The translations under genes were made by a program, and so were the position numbers. From positions 1-64,000 of the forward strand of contig DAOPQD010000005.1 of NCBI GenBank assembly GCA_035347995.1: a stretch of 64,000 nt of DNA, written 5' to 3'. Below the pieces are notes generated by a model. That model had not been told where the DNA came from, made no database searches, and saw only the letters and a program-made list of their open reading frames with translations. How positions within the stretch are numbered: position 1 is the first letter of the stretch; every line of letters begins with the position of its first letter. This DNA is from JAAZNO01 sp012798275. Its GTDB lineage: Bacteria; Chloroflexota; Anaerolineae; B4-G1; SLSP01. Shown here one piece after another: positions 34,477 through 41,961 of this stretch.

Positions 34477-35526
34477 ATGGATCATCCAACCTGGACGCGA
34501 CGGGAGTTCTTACAGCTGGGGCTGGGCGCGCTGACAGCGCTGCTCACGCCGCCCTTTCTGCCGGATGACGCTAACCTGCTGACGCACTGGCTGAGTAAGA
34601 AAGCGGCCATGCTGCCCGGCGCCGAGCCGCCGCCCGCCACACTAGGCCGCATCATCAGCTGGTATCAACAGGCCGTGCGGCAGGAACCCTCGCCCAACGC
34701 TCCGCTGGTCACCTGGAAGAGCCATGACACCGTCATCCCGCTCTACAGCGCCGTTGCCGGCGACCCGCCCTGGCCTACCAACCCCATCTGGTATCAGACC
34801 GAGGAAGGCTACATTCACAGCGGCTTCGTCCAGCCCGTGGAAAACGACCGCCAGACAGAGGTGCTCACCGACATCGCCCCGCCCGGTTTTTGGGCCGAAG
34901 TGTGCGTCCCCTACGCCGAGGCCCGGCAGCAGCCCGGCGGCTCTTATGTGCTCCGTCGGCTCTACTACCAGACCGTGTACCGCGTCATCGCGGCGACGCG
35001 CGACGCCGCCGGCGAATGGTGGTATCGCCTTCAGGAAGGCATCACCTGGTCCCCGGGGCCGTATGTCCCCTTCTGGTCAGTACGACGGATTGCGCCCACG
35101 GAGCTGACGCCCATCTCGCCGGGGCAACCCGACAAATGGATCCAGATTGACATCCGCAATCAGATGCTCACCTGTTATGAGGGCGACCGGGCCGTATTCA
35201 GCACCGCCGTCGCCTCGGGGACGGCCAGAACGCCCACGCCCTTGGGCGAATTCCGCATCCTCTACAAACGCCACACCCGGCGCATGGTCGGCGAGGATTA
35301 TGATCTTACCGGCGTGCCCTTTCCGACGTACTTCACCCGCAGCGGCGTTGCCATCCACGGCACCTACTGGCACAACGATTACGGACGGCGCTACAGTCAT
35401 GGCTGCCTCAACGTTCCCAGCCGCGCCGCGATGTGGGTTTTCCGGTGGACCGATCCCCAGGTCCCCTATGACCTGGAGACGATGGACGCACCCCCCAACA
35501 CTGGCACACGGGTGGTAGTGAGCTAA
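34477..35526 (+). CDS. L,D-transpeptidase (YkuD) with Tat-like signal
   Basis: The 349 residues begin with TRREFLQLGLGALTALL, a twin-arginine-like export signal. The middle (about 60-210) looks like SH3-type binding repeats. The C-terminal YkuD domain (about 220-345) has HGTYWHNDYGRRYSHGCLNV, containing the catalytic SHGCxN cysteine. The enzyme cross-links peptidoglycan stem peptides outside the cytoplasm. A TTGCAC/TAAATT promoter-like pair lies just upstream. Its stop overlaps the start of the next gene (TAATG). Confidence 0.92.
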   Translation: MDHPTWTRREFLQLGLGALTALLTPPFLPDDANLLTHWLSKKAAMLPGAEPPPATLGRIISWYQQAVRQEPSPNAPLVTWKSHDTVIPLYSAVAGDPPWPTNPIWYQTEEGYIHSGFVQPVENDRQTEVLTDIAPPGFWAEVCVPYAEARQQPGGSYVLRRLYYQTVYRVIAATRDAAGEWWYRLQEGITWSPGPYVPFWSVRRIAPTELTPISPGQPDKWIQIDIRNQMLTCYEGDRAVFSTAVASGTARTPTPLGEFRILYKRHTRRMVGEDYDLTGVPFPTYFTRSGVAIHGTYWHNDYGRRYSHGCLNVPSRAAMWVFRWTDPQVPYDLETMDAPPNTGTRVVVS

Positions 35527-35981
35527 TGCCGCCCGACGCCGCGCGTGACACAGAGGACGGGGGGATTGAACGCGAAAGCGCCCGCGCTTCCTCAGCCGGG
35601 ACCATGCACCGGCTAGGACGAGCGCGCTTCCAGCAATTCGTCGTCGAGGCTTTCGAAGCGCTGCCCGCGACATTCCGCGAAAAACTGGAAAACGTGGAAA
35701 TTGTTGTGGAAGGGTGGCCCGATGCGGAGACATTGCGCCAGGCGCACGTCAGTCAGCCGATAGGATTGCTGGGCTTCTATCATGGCGTGCCGCAGACGCG
35801 CCGTACTCACCATTACGGGCTGGTGCTGCCCGACAAAATCAGCCTGTACTTCTATCCCATCGTCCTGCGTTGCGTCAGCGAGGACGAGGTGCGTGACCTG
35901 GTGCAGCACGTGCTGTACCACGAGATCGCACATCATTTCGGCATTGATGACGACCGCCTCCAGGAGCTCGGCGCTTACTGA
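35526..35981 (+). CDS. Minimal zincin-type metallopeptidase family protein
   Basis: The 151 residues end with LYHEIAHHFGIDDDRLQELG, an HExxH zinc motif with the downstream aspartate typical of the small family formerly DUF1025. FQQFVVEAFEALPATFREKLENVEIVVE matches its N-terminal helix-strand. The family is a short putative protease; activity is unproven. It overlaps the L,D-transpeptidase stop by TAATG, so they are co-translated. The first 30 residues are poorly conserved in character, and an internal ATG may be the true start. Confidence 0.88.
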   Translation: MPPDAARDTEDGGIERESARASSAGTMHRLGRARFQQFVVEAFEALPATFREKLENVEIVVEGWPDAETLRQAHVSQPIGLLGFYHGVPQTRRTHHYGLVLPDKISLYFYPIVLRCVSEDEVRDLVQHVLYHEIAHHFGIDDDRLQELGAY

Positions 35982-36033
35982 GACGGCTTGCGGCTCACGG
36001 AGGCACACGAACACCCCGTGATGATTTTCCCCT

Positions 36034-36963
36034 CTAATGGCCAGATGCGGACGCCGGCTCTGCCTCAAGCCCGATCTCGGCCAGAAAAGCCCCCAACTCG
36101 CGGTCGTAGGCTTCCGGGTCCGTCGCCAAAGACTGCGCATGGTCCGCGCCGGGCGCCAGGTACAGCCGCTTGACGCCGGGTTTGCGCTTGAAAAGCGCCT
36201 CGCTGGCTGCCGGCGGGATGTAAGCATCCTCCGCGCCGTGGATGAATAGGATCGGCGTCTCCACCTGCCCGATGACAGCAATGGGCGAAGCCTGGCCAAA
36301 AAACCAGCCGGCGCGCAGCCACGTGATCAGGCTGGCGAGCGGCAACAACGGCCATGCCGGCAGGTGATATTCCACTTTGAGGCGATAGGCGAACTGCTCG
36401 CGCGCGCTGGCATACGGACAATCCGCCACGGCGAAGGCGATGCGCGGATCTATCGCCGCATGTTGGAGCACCGTCGCCGCTCCCATGGATTCGCCGTGCG
36501 TGCCGATCACGCCCTCCGCCCCACAGCGCGTTATCACCCAATCCACACACGCTTTGAGATCGTCCTTCTCGTAGAAGCCAAAGGAAGTGTTGCGGCCGCC
36601 GCTGCCGCCGTGATGGCGATGATCGTACAGGAGCACGTTGTAGCCGCGACGGTAGAAGAGCACCGCATACTTCACCGAGCCGTAAAGCGTCCAGGTGATG
36701 CCGTGCGCCAGGATGACCGTGCGCCTCGAGCCTGGGACGGGCGCGTAGAGCGCATGGAGCTCATAGCCGTGGGGCGAGGGGATCCACACCTCCTCTCGGG
36801 GCCAGCTGCCGAAGCCTTCCGGGGTGATACTCCCGTGTTCCACTTCCCAATCGTAGCTGTATTCCAGAGAATGCGTGCGCGGGAAAATGACGACGCCAGA
36901 AAAAAATCTGGCGGCGAAAATCACCAATCCCACCAACACCCCCAGAACGATCCATAGCCCCAT
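36034..36963 (-). CDS. Membrane-anchored alpha/beta hydrolase (DUF-type serine hydrolase)
   Basis: The protein of about 309 residues has an N-terminal transmembrane helix (IVLGVLVGLVIFAARFFSGV) followed by a hydrolase domain: HGITWTLYGS, DHRHHGGSGG, the nucleophile in GTHGESMGA, an aspartate in HGAEDAYIP and a histidine in PGADHAQS. I start at ATG 36963 because GGAGTG lies 7 nt upstream; an earlier ATG exists at 36993. It faces the metallopeptidase gene tail to tail. It differs clearly from the 15565 and 5925 hydrolases. Confidence 0.9.
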   Translation of the reverse strand: MGLWIVLGVLVGLVIFAARFFSGVVIFPRTHSLEYSYDWEVEHGSITPEGFGSWPREEVWIPSPHGYELHALYAPVPGSRRTVILAHGITWTLYGSVKYAVLFYRRGYNVLLYDHRHHGGSGGRNTSFGFYEKDDLKACVDWVITRCGAEGVIGTHGESMGAATVLQHAAIDPRIAFAVADCPYASAREQFAYRLKVEYHLPAWPLLPLASLITWLRAGWFFGQASPIAVIGQVETPILFIHGAEDAYIPPAASEALFKRKPGVKRLYLAPGADHAQSLATDPEAYDRELGAFLAEIGLEAEPASASGH

Positions 36964-37068
36964 AGGCTCACTCCAACCGATGAAAGATGGCATTCAAAAA
37001 CGCCGTTTTGCGTCCTCGCCCTTGCCGCGCGGCTTCACACCGGGCTTCCGCCGCTGCCGGCGCTCGCG

Positions 37069-37482
37069 CTACGCGGACGACATCAAATAGATGGCGACAA
37101 GCGACAGCCCCAGGCCCACAAACTGCTTGGGGGTGATCGGCTCTTCGAGGGTGAGAGCCGCCAGCAACACCGTGATGACGGGATACATCGCCGTGAGCGG
37201 GATCACCACCGAAGTCTGCCCCTTGTTCACGGCCATGAGCATGAAGAGGGTCCCCACCGTGCCCGCGACACCGGTCAGCACTGAAAACAACACGCCGCGC
37301 GGGTGAAAGGTCAGCCGCACCTCCAGCACGGCCAACAACACGATGCTGGAAAGCAGGGTGCCGAGGTTCTGATACAGCAACGCTGTTCGCGGTTCCAGAT
37401 GTTGCGTCGCCAGTTTAGGGAAATATCCCCAGAAGCCAAAGGTGAAGGTGGCCAGCAGCGCCCAAGTGACCCAGGAAGGCAT
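37069..37482 (-). CDS. EamA-family small membrane transporter
   Basis: The protein of about 137 residues has four membrane segments, the half-size form of EamA/DMT permeases (SWVTWALLATFTFGFWGYFPK; PLTAMYPVITVLLAALTLEEPITPKQFVGLGL). Half-size members work as dimers and can move drugs, lipids or sugar-lipids. GAAGGG precedes the ATG at 37482, 7 nt after the rmlC stop, so it is probably co-expressed with the glycan genes upstream. Confidence 0.88.
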   Translation of the reverse strand: MPSWVTWALLATFTFGFWGYFPKLATQHLEPRTALLYQNLGTLLSSIVLLAVLEVRLTFHPRGVLFSVLTGVAGTVGTLFMLMAVNKGQTSVVIPLTAMYPVITVLLAALTLEEPITPKQFVGLGLSLVAIYLMSSA

Positions 37483-37489
37483 GAGCCCT

Positions 37490-38050
37490 TCACTCCCCGG
37501 CATACACGAAGTTGTTGTCGGCCTCGGCCAGCAACGGCTGACGCGCGTCCTTGGCGGAGAGCAGCGGCTCGGCGACAGGCCATCGCACGCCGATAGCGGG
37601 ATCGTTCCACAAAATGCCGCGATCCAGCGCCTGGACGTATTCCGCCGTCGCCTGATAGATCACGTCCACCTCCGCGCTGAGCACACAGAAGCCATGCGCG
37701 AAGCCCGCCGGAAGATACAGCAGGCGATGGTTCTCCGCCGAGAGGGTCTCGCCTACCCACTGTCCATACGTTGGAGAGCCGCGCCGAATGTCCACGGCCA
37801 CATCGTAGATTTCGCCCCGCACCACCGTGACCAGCTTGCCCTGGGCGGCGGGCTGCTTCTGAAAGTGCAGGCCGCGCAGCACGGCGTGGGTAGAATGGGA
37901 ATGATTCGTCTGCACAAAGGGCGGGAATCCCGCCTCCGTGAATTCCGACAGACGATAGGTCTCCAGAAAGAAACCGCGCTCATCGGTAAAAGTCCGCGGC
38001 TCGACGAGAATGACCTCGGAAAGGGCAAGCGGAATAAATTTGAAAGGCAT
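37490..38050 (-). CDS. rmlC: dTDP-4-dehydrorhamnose 3,5-epimerase
   Basis: The protein of about 186 residues is a cupin-fold epimerase: TFTDERGFFLETYR near 20-33, the catalytic histidine in LRGLHFQ (about 64-70), and LYLPAGFAHGFCVL (about 109-122). It acts on dTDP-4-keto-6-deoxyglucose in rhamnose synthesis. ATG 38050 follows AGGAGC; the upstream open frame has no ribosome-binding site. The other rhamnose genes (rmlA, B, D) are not in the window unless one of the epimerases at 550-2608 serves as RmlB. Confidence 0.92.
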   Translation of the reverse strand: MPFKFIPLALSEVILVEPRTFTDERGFFLETYRLSEFTEAGFPPFVQTNHSHSTHAVLRGLHFQKQPAAQGKLVTVVRGEIYDVAVDIRRGSPTYGQWVGETLSAENHRLLYLPAGFAHGFCVLSAEVDVIYQATAEYVQALDRGILWNDPAIGVRWPVAEPLLSAKDARQPLLAEADNNFVYAGE

Positions 38051-38088
38051 GACGTTGCTCCTGAAAGAAATTTCCATAGGATGAGGGA

Positions 38089-39135
38089 TCACGCACCCGG
38101 CACGTGCCGCCGTACCAGACGCGCCAGCCGCAAGGCCCAAGGATACAGGGGACTGAGCGACTTCTCCCACAGCCCCACAAAGCGCACGATCCGTCCGCCG
38201 AAACCGCGCTTGAAACGGTAGACGCCCCACAAGCCGTCGTTGCGCGTCGCAAATTCCGCCTCGAGCGTTTCCTCATCGGCGTCGGGGATGCCCCACAAAT
38301 CATAAGTCGTGCAGCCACGGCGCCGCGCCCACCGCATGGCTTCCCATTGCAGGGCATACGTCGGCATCCATTCCCGGCAACGCTCCGAAGAGGCGCCGTA
38401 GAAGTACCAGGCCTTCGCGCCCCAGGCAAAGACCATCAGCGCGGCGACCGTCTCACCCGCAACGTCGGCCAGCAGCAGCGCCGCCTGCCCCACGGGCTGA
38501 AATTGCTCCAGGGCGCGCCGATAATACGCCTCGCTGTGAATGGCGAAACCGTCGCGCTGCCCCGTTTCCACCATCAGCCGATAAAAGGCGGGGAGCTCCT
38601 CCGGACCGCCCTCGCGCACGGCGACACCCTTGCGCGCCGCTAGCCGGATGTTGTAGCGCGTCTTCTGCTTCATCTGCGCGAGGAGCGCCTCCTCGTCGCT
38701 GGCGAGGTCCACCACGATCGTCTGTCGCGGTTGGATCGTGCGCGCGGCGGGCCGATAGCCCAACGACGCGAGCAGGGCGCGACTGGCAGGATCATCGGGC
38801 AGCTCCGGCTCCAGCCACAGCGCCAACGCCCGTTTGCGGCGCGCTGTCCGTTCCACGGCCTGCACGAGCTCCCGCACCGGCGCTGCAGCGCGCCACTCCA
38901 CCACGGGGCCGCGCGGCACATAGGCCAGCGTCGCCGCCTGGCTCAAGGCCCAGCGGCGGGTGAGCAACAGCGCTCCCCCCGCCAGCTGCTCCGCGCTTCC
39001 CAACGTCACCAGCTGCGAGTCCCAATCGAAGGCGGACTTCAACGCCCCCCAGCGCGAGGTCTGCAGCACCGTCCCATAGGGATGACGCGCCACCCACTGA
39101 TCCCAGACTTCCGGCACGACGGGCGCAGGCGTCAC
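38089..39135 (-). CDS. FemAB-like aminoacyl/peptidoglycan-bridge GNAT protein
   Basis: The protein of about 348 residues has tandem GNAT-fold halves, with GTVLQTSRWGALKS at the start, QTIVVDLASDEEALLAQMKQ, TRYNIRLAARKGV in the middle and ALQWEAMRWARRRGCTTYDLWG in the second half. These match the FemABX family, which adds amino acids from tRNA to peptidoglycan or acylates glycans. The GTG start at 39135 overlaps the methyltransferase stop (GTGA); the longer upstream frame would overlap that gene. It is followed by rmlC. Confidence 0.88.
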   Translation of the reverse strand: MTPAPVVPEVWDQWVARHPYGTVLQTSRWGALKSAFDWDSQLVTLGSAEQLAGGALLLTRRWALSQAATLAYVPRGPVVEWRAAAPVRELVQAVERTARRKRALALWLEPELPDDPASRALLASLGYRPAARTIQPRQTIVVDLASDEEALLAQMKQKTRYNIRLAARKGVAVREGGPEELPAFYRLMVETGQRDGFAIHSEAYYRRALEQFQPVGQAALLLADVAGETVAALMVFAWGAKAWYFYGASSERCREWMPTYALQWEAMRWARRRGCTTYDLWGIPDADEETLEAEFATRNDGLWGVYRFKRGFGGRIVRFVGLWEKSLSPLYPWALRLARLVRRHVPGA

Positions 39136-39971
39136 ACTTTTTCCCCCACCACCAACAAGCCAGCGCCCACCCCGCCTTCCGGGACATCCATCTCGTAGGC
39201 GCGACGCCAGCTCCGGCTCAGGCGACGTACCACTTCGCGCCGGAGGAGGGGCTGAAATCCCAGCCACCGCAGTCGCGGCGATGCCAGCCAGTGATACAAG
39301 GGACGCCGGGGCTCAGTAATGCCAAAATCGGCGTTGCTCTTGTCCCACATGGCCGCGACGCTCGCCGGCAGGTAATAACGCGCGGCGAGCAAGCGGATGC
39401 CCGCCCGCTCCAGCAACGCCGCCCATTCCTGGGGAGAATGGTAGTGATAATGCTCCAGCCGCTCGTCAATGTGTCGCGCATACAGTTCCGCCCCGTCGAA
39501 ATCGCCCACTGCCGCGCAGTTCCGATAACCGGACAGTAAGCGACGGAAAGCATCGCTCGGCACGGTAGTGATGAAACGCCCCCCCGGCCGCAACACCCGG
39601 CCGCTCTCCTGCAGCACCGGCTCCACATCAGGGATATGTTCCAGCACCGAATTGCTGAAGACGGTACCGAAACTGCCGCTGCGATAGGGCATGGCGTTTC
39701 CATACGCCTGCTGCACGCTGACGTATCTGCCGCTGGCAGCTCCCTGCCGCAGCTGTTCCCACCAGGGATCGAAGCCCGCCTCAAGCGGCGCTTCGCCATC
39801 GAAAAGCACGCTAGCGATCAGGCCATCGCCGCAACCCAGGTCGAGAATCGGCCGCAGGAAGGATTCGCACGCGAGGGTGCGCAGTTCCACCGAACGCCAC
39901 AGCGCCACGGGCGGCGCGAACCAGTATGCCTCCAACAGCCGGGTCAGATAATCACGATTAGGAACTGGCAT
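39132..39971 (-). CDS. SAM-dependent class I methyltransferase
   Basis: The protein of about 279 residues has motif I ILDLGCGDGLIASV (about 42-55), then SNSVLEHIPDVEPVL and GRVLRPGGRFITTVPS, the Methyltransf_11 layout. GGAAGGA lies 5 nt ahead of ATG 39971, and a longer frame to 40022 lacks this. It is coupled to the FemAB-like gene by GTGA overlap. Likely a methyltransferase of surface-glycan or lipid synthesis; substrate unknown. Confidence 0.9.
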   Translation of the reverse strand: MPVPNRDYLTRLLEAYWFAPPVALWRSVELRTLACESFLRPILDLGCGDGLIASVLFDGEAPLEAGFDPWWEQLRQGAASGRYVSVQQAYGNAMPYRSGSFGTVFSNSVLEHIPDVEPVLQESGRVLRPGGRFITTVPSDAFRRLLSGYRNCAAVGDFDGAELYARHIDERLEHYHYHSPQEWAALLERAGIRLLAARYYLPASVAAMWDKSNADFGITEPRRPLYHWLASPRLRWLGFQPLLRREVVRRLSRSWRRAYEMDVPEGGVGAGLLVVGEKV

Positions 39972-40044
39972 ACATTCCTTCCTGGAAGAGGCTTCAAAAG
40001 CGCCTGGCGAAATGGAAAACACGCCCCCTTTGGGGCAGCAGAGC

Positions 40045-40350
40045 TCAAAGCTCGTGCTGATTGATGAGGCGGGTCAGCTCGTCGGCGTGCACGTAATGGG
40101 TCACGGTGATGGATTGCTGGCGCACGCCGGGAACGCTGCCTACGGCCTGTTTGATGTCGGCTGCCAGGCTCAACGCCAGCGGGCACAGCGGCGAGGAGGG
40201 CCGAAAGCTGTAGCTCACCCTGCCGGTCAGCTCGTCAACTTCGAGATCCTCCACCAGCTGCATCCGCAGCACGTCCACCCCTGTCTCCGGGTCAATCACT
40301 TCTACCAGCTTCAACAGGATTTGTTCCCGCAGCGTCGCTTCAAGATTCAT
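40045..40350 (-). CDS. DUF59 / MIP18-family iron-sulfur assembly-type protein
   Basis: These 101 residues match the DUF59 (MIP18/PaaD) fold: LVEVIDPETGVDVLRMQLV near the N-terminus and RPSSPLCPLALSLAADIKQAV with the conserved cysteine. Family members help deliver Fe-S clusters. It is a short, apparently complete gene at the head of the minus-strand glycan block, 73 bp ahead of the methyltransferase start, with no other Fe-S assembly gene nearby. Confidence 0.88.
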   Translation of the reverse strand: MNLEATLREQILLKLVEVIDPETGVDVLRMQLVEDLEVDELTGRVSYSFRPSSPLCPLALSLAADIKQAVGSVPGVRQQSITVTHYVHADELTRLINQHEL

Positions 40351-40438
40351 GGCGCTTCATCCTTTGGCTAAATTAAGGCGTGCTCTGAATGGCCTTATTT
40401 TACCCCAAGTTGCAGGAATGCCTATCTCCAAACTTTGA

Positions 40439-40467
40439 TTGGACTTCCGCGCCATTTGTGGTACATT
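40439..40467 (+). promoter_or_regulatory. Candidate promoter of the adenosine kinase leader
   Basis: TTGGAC (40439-40444) and TACATT (40462-40467) are 17 bp apart. A start near 40474 would give a leader of about 385 nt before the ATG at 40860. Confidence 0.45.
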
Positions 40468-40476
40468 GGGGACGTT

Positions 40477-40510
40477 GGGCCGCACAACTGCATGAGCGCG
40501 GCCCTCTTTT
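40477..40510 (+). terminator. Terminator-like hairpin at the start of the adenosine kinase leader
   Basis: Arms GGGCCGC and GCGGCCC (40477-40483 and 40498-40504) are followed by TCTTTT. It lies a few bases after the predicted transcription start, so it might act as an attenuator or terminate a very short RNA. Confidence 0.45.
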
Positions 40511-40529
40511 ATGGAAATCCATGGGAGAC

Positions 40530-40600
40530 GCCATGTGCTGGCGCACATCATCCAAGGATGAAAAGGTGAGTCGTGAGCAGCGACGGCGACGGCTCACGGG
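40530..40600 (+). repeat. Leader hairpin element, copy C (compact)
   Basis: It contains ATCCAAGGATGAAAAGGTGA and a compact stem CGTGAGC/GCTCACG, without the 3' ribosome-binding part. It lies about 150 bp ahead of copy D in the same leader. Between C and D is GCGCGCTGAAGCGCGCT and other palindromic debris. Confidence 0.65.
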
Positions 40601-40746
40601 TCGGCCGGGGATGGAATCCCCAGCCTGACAGGAGCCAAGCGCGCTGAAGCGCGCTATTTGAGGACGTAGCAGCCCGGGGGCCAGGAATTTCTGATCTGAT
40701 GCGTGAAATTCGTGTTCATTCGGGGCCCATTTTCTGAGGAGTTAAC

Positions 40747-40859
40747 ATGTTCTTCCGGCACACCACCGAGGATGAAAAGGTGAGTCGTGAGCCGTGAACC
40801 GCGACTGCAACGACTCTCTACTCACGGCTCACGGAGCTCTACTTGCTGAGGAGAAAACG
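40747..40859 (+). repeat. Leader hairpin element, copy D (upstream of adenosine kinase)
   Basis: It reads GAGGATGAAAAGGTGAGTCG, then perfect 11-bp arms GTGAGCCGTGA (40787-40797) and TCACGGCTCAC (40822-40832), then CTCTACTTGCTGAGGAG, 6 nt before the ATG at 40860. It is almost identical to copy A on the other strand 36 kb away. The minimal frame ATG-AAA-AGG-TGA is present. Confidence 0.8.
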
Positions 40860-41813
40860 ATGCAAATCATCGTCACCGGCTCGATTGCGTTTGATTATCT
40901 GATGTCCTTTCCGGGGCATTTCACCGATCATCTGCTCATGGAGCGCGTCGGCAAGGTCAGCCTGAGTTTTCTGGTAGACGAGATGCGCCGCGTGCGCGGC
41001 GGCTGCGCTGCCAACATCGCCTATAATCTGGCACTGCTGGGTGAGCGTCCCGCCATGATGGCGACCGCCGGACAGGACTTCGAAGACTATCGCAGCTGGC
41101 TTGAAGACCATGGCGTGGACACCCGCCTCACCCGCACCATCCCCGACGTTTTCACGGCGTCCTTCTTCGTCAACACCGACCTGGACCAAAACCAGATCGC
41201 TACTTTCTACACCGGCGCGATGGCGTATGCCCGGGAACTCTCGTTCCACGATTTGAAACCACGCCCCGATATGGTCATCCTCTCGCCCAACGACCCCATC
41301 GCCATGGACAAGTACGCCGTGGAGTGTAAGACGCTCGGCATTCCCTACATCTACGATCCGGGACAACAAGTGGTGCGCGTCGGCGCTGATTCACTCTGTC
41401 TGGGACTGGAGGGCGCGGACATCCTCATCCTCAACGACTACGAATTCGAATTGCTCAAGACCCGCACGGGCCTCACGGATGCGCAAATTCGCGCCGCCGT
41501 CAAGCAAGCAGTCATCATCACCCGCGGCGCGGATGGCTCCGAAATCTGGAGCGACCGCCGCGTCACGGTGCCCGTCGTCCCTCCCCAGCAGATCGCCGAT
41601 CCGACCGGCGTGGGCGATGCCTATCGCGCGGGGCTCCTCAAGGGATTGGCGCTCGGGCTTCCCTGGGAGGTCTGTGGACGCATCGGCGCGCTTGCGGCGA
41701 CCTACACGCTGGAATGCGTCGGACCGCAGAGCCAGCATTACACCCTGGCGGAGTTCAAGACGCGGTACCAGGAGCATTTTGGGGAAGATACATTTACGGA
41801 GAAGATTGGGTAA
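40860..41813 (+). CDS. Adenosine kinase (PfkB family, actinobacterial AdoK-like)
   Basis: This 317-residue PfkB kinase starts IIVTGSIAFDYLMSFPGHF and continues KVSLSFLVDEM, closely resembling mycobacterial adenosine kinase. The C-terminal DPTGVGDAYRAGLL holds the catalytic aspartate and anion hole. It converts adenosine to AMP with ATP. GAGGAG is 6 nt ahead of ATG 40860; an upstream frame from 40794 runs through the leader repeat and is unlikely to be used. The next gene makes adenosine from S-adenosylhomocysteine, so this kinase removes that product. Confidence 0.9.
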   Translation: MQIIVTGSIAFDYLMSFPGHFTDHLLMERVGKVSLSFLVDEMRRVRGGCAANIAYNLALLGERPAMMATAGQDFEDYRSWLEDHGVDTRLTRTIPDVFTASFFVNTDLDQNQIATFYTGAMAYARELSFHDLKPRPDMVILSPNDPIAMDKYAVECKTLGIPYIYDPGQQVVRVGADSLCLGLEGADILILNDYEFELLKTRTGLTDAQIRAAVKQAVIITRGADGSEIWSDRRVTVPVVPPQQIADPTGVGDAYRAGLLKGLALGLPWEVCGRIGALAATYTLECVGPQSQHYTLAEFKTRYQEHFGEDTFTEKIG

Positions 41814-41856
41814 AGCATAATGCGTGATACGTAACATTCATCAAATATAAGAGATG

Positions 41857-41961
41857 TCATGTGTTAGCGTATACTATCAAGAAATGAAAATGTGAGCAGA
41901 GGCTACAACTACTCTCTACTCACAACTCACTGATTACTATTTTTGAAGGAGCCTCAAGAAA
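41857..41961 (+). repeat. Leader hairpin element, copy E (upstream of ahcY)
   Basis: It reads ATCAAGAAATGAAAATGTGA, CAACTACTCTCTACTCACAA, then TGAAGGAGCC and the ATG at 41962. Alignment with copies C and D is clear over the ATGAAAA and CTCTCTACTCAC blocks. The stem is reduced to GTGAG/CTCAC. The mini-frame is ATG-AAA-ATG-TGA. Confidence 0.6.

Noticed and set aside
41821..41961. SAH or SAM riboswitch in front of ahcY
   Set aside because: The sequence belongs to the repeated leader family that also precedes dGTPase and a protease, and no known riboswitch core is visible.
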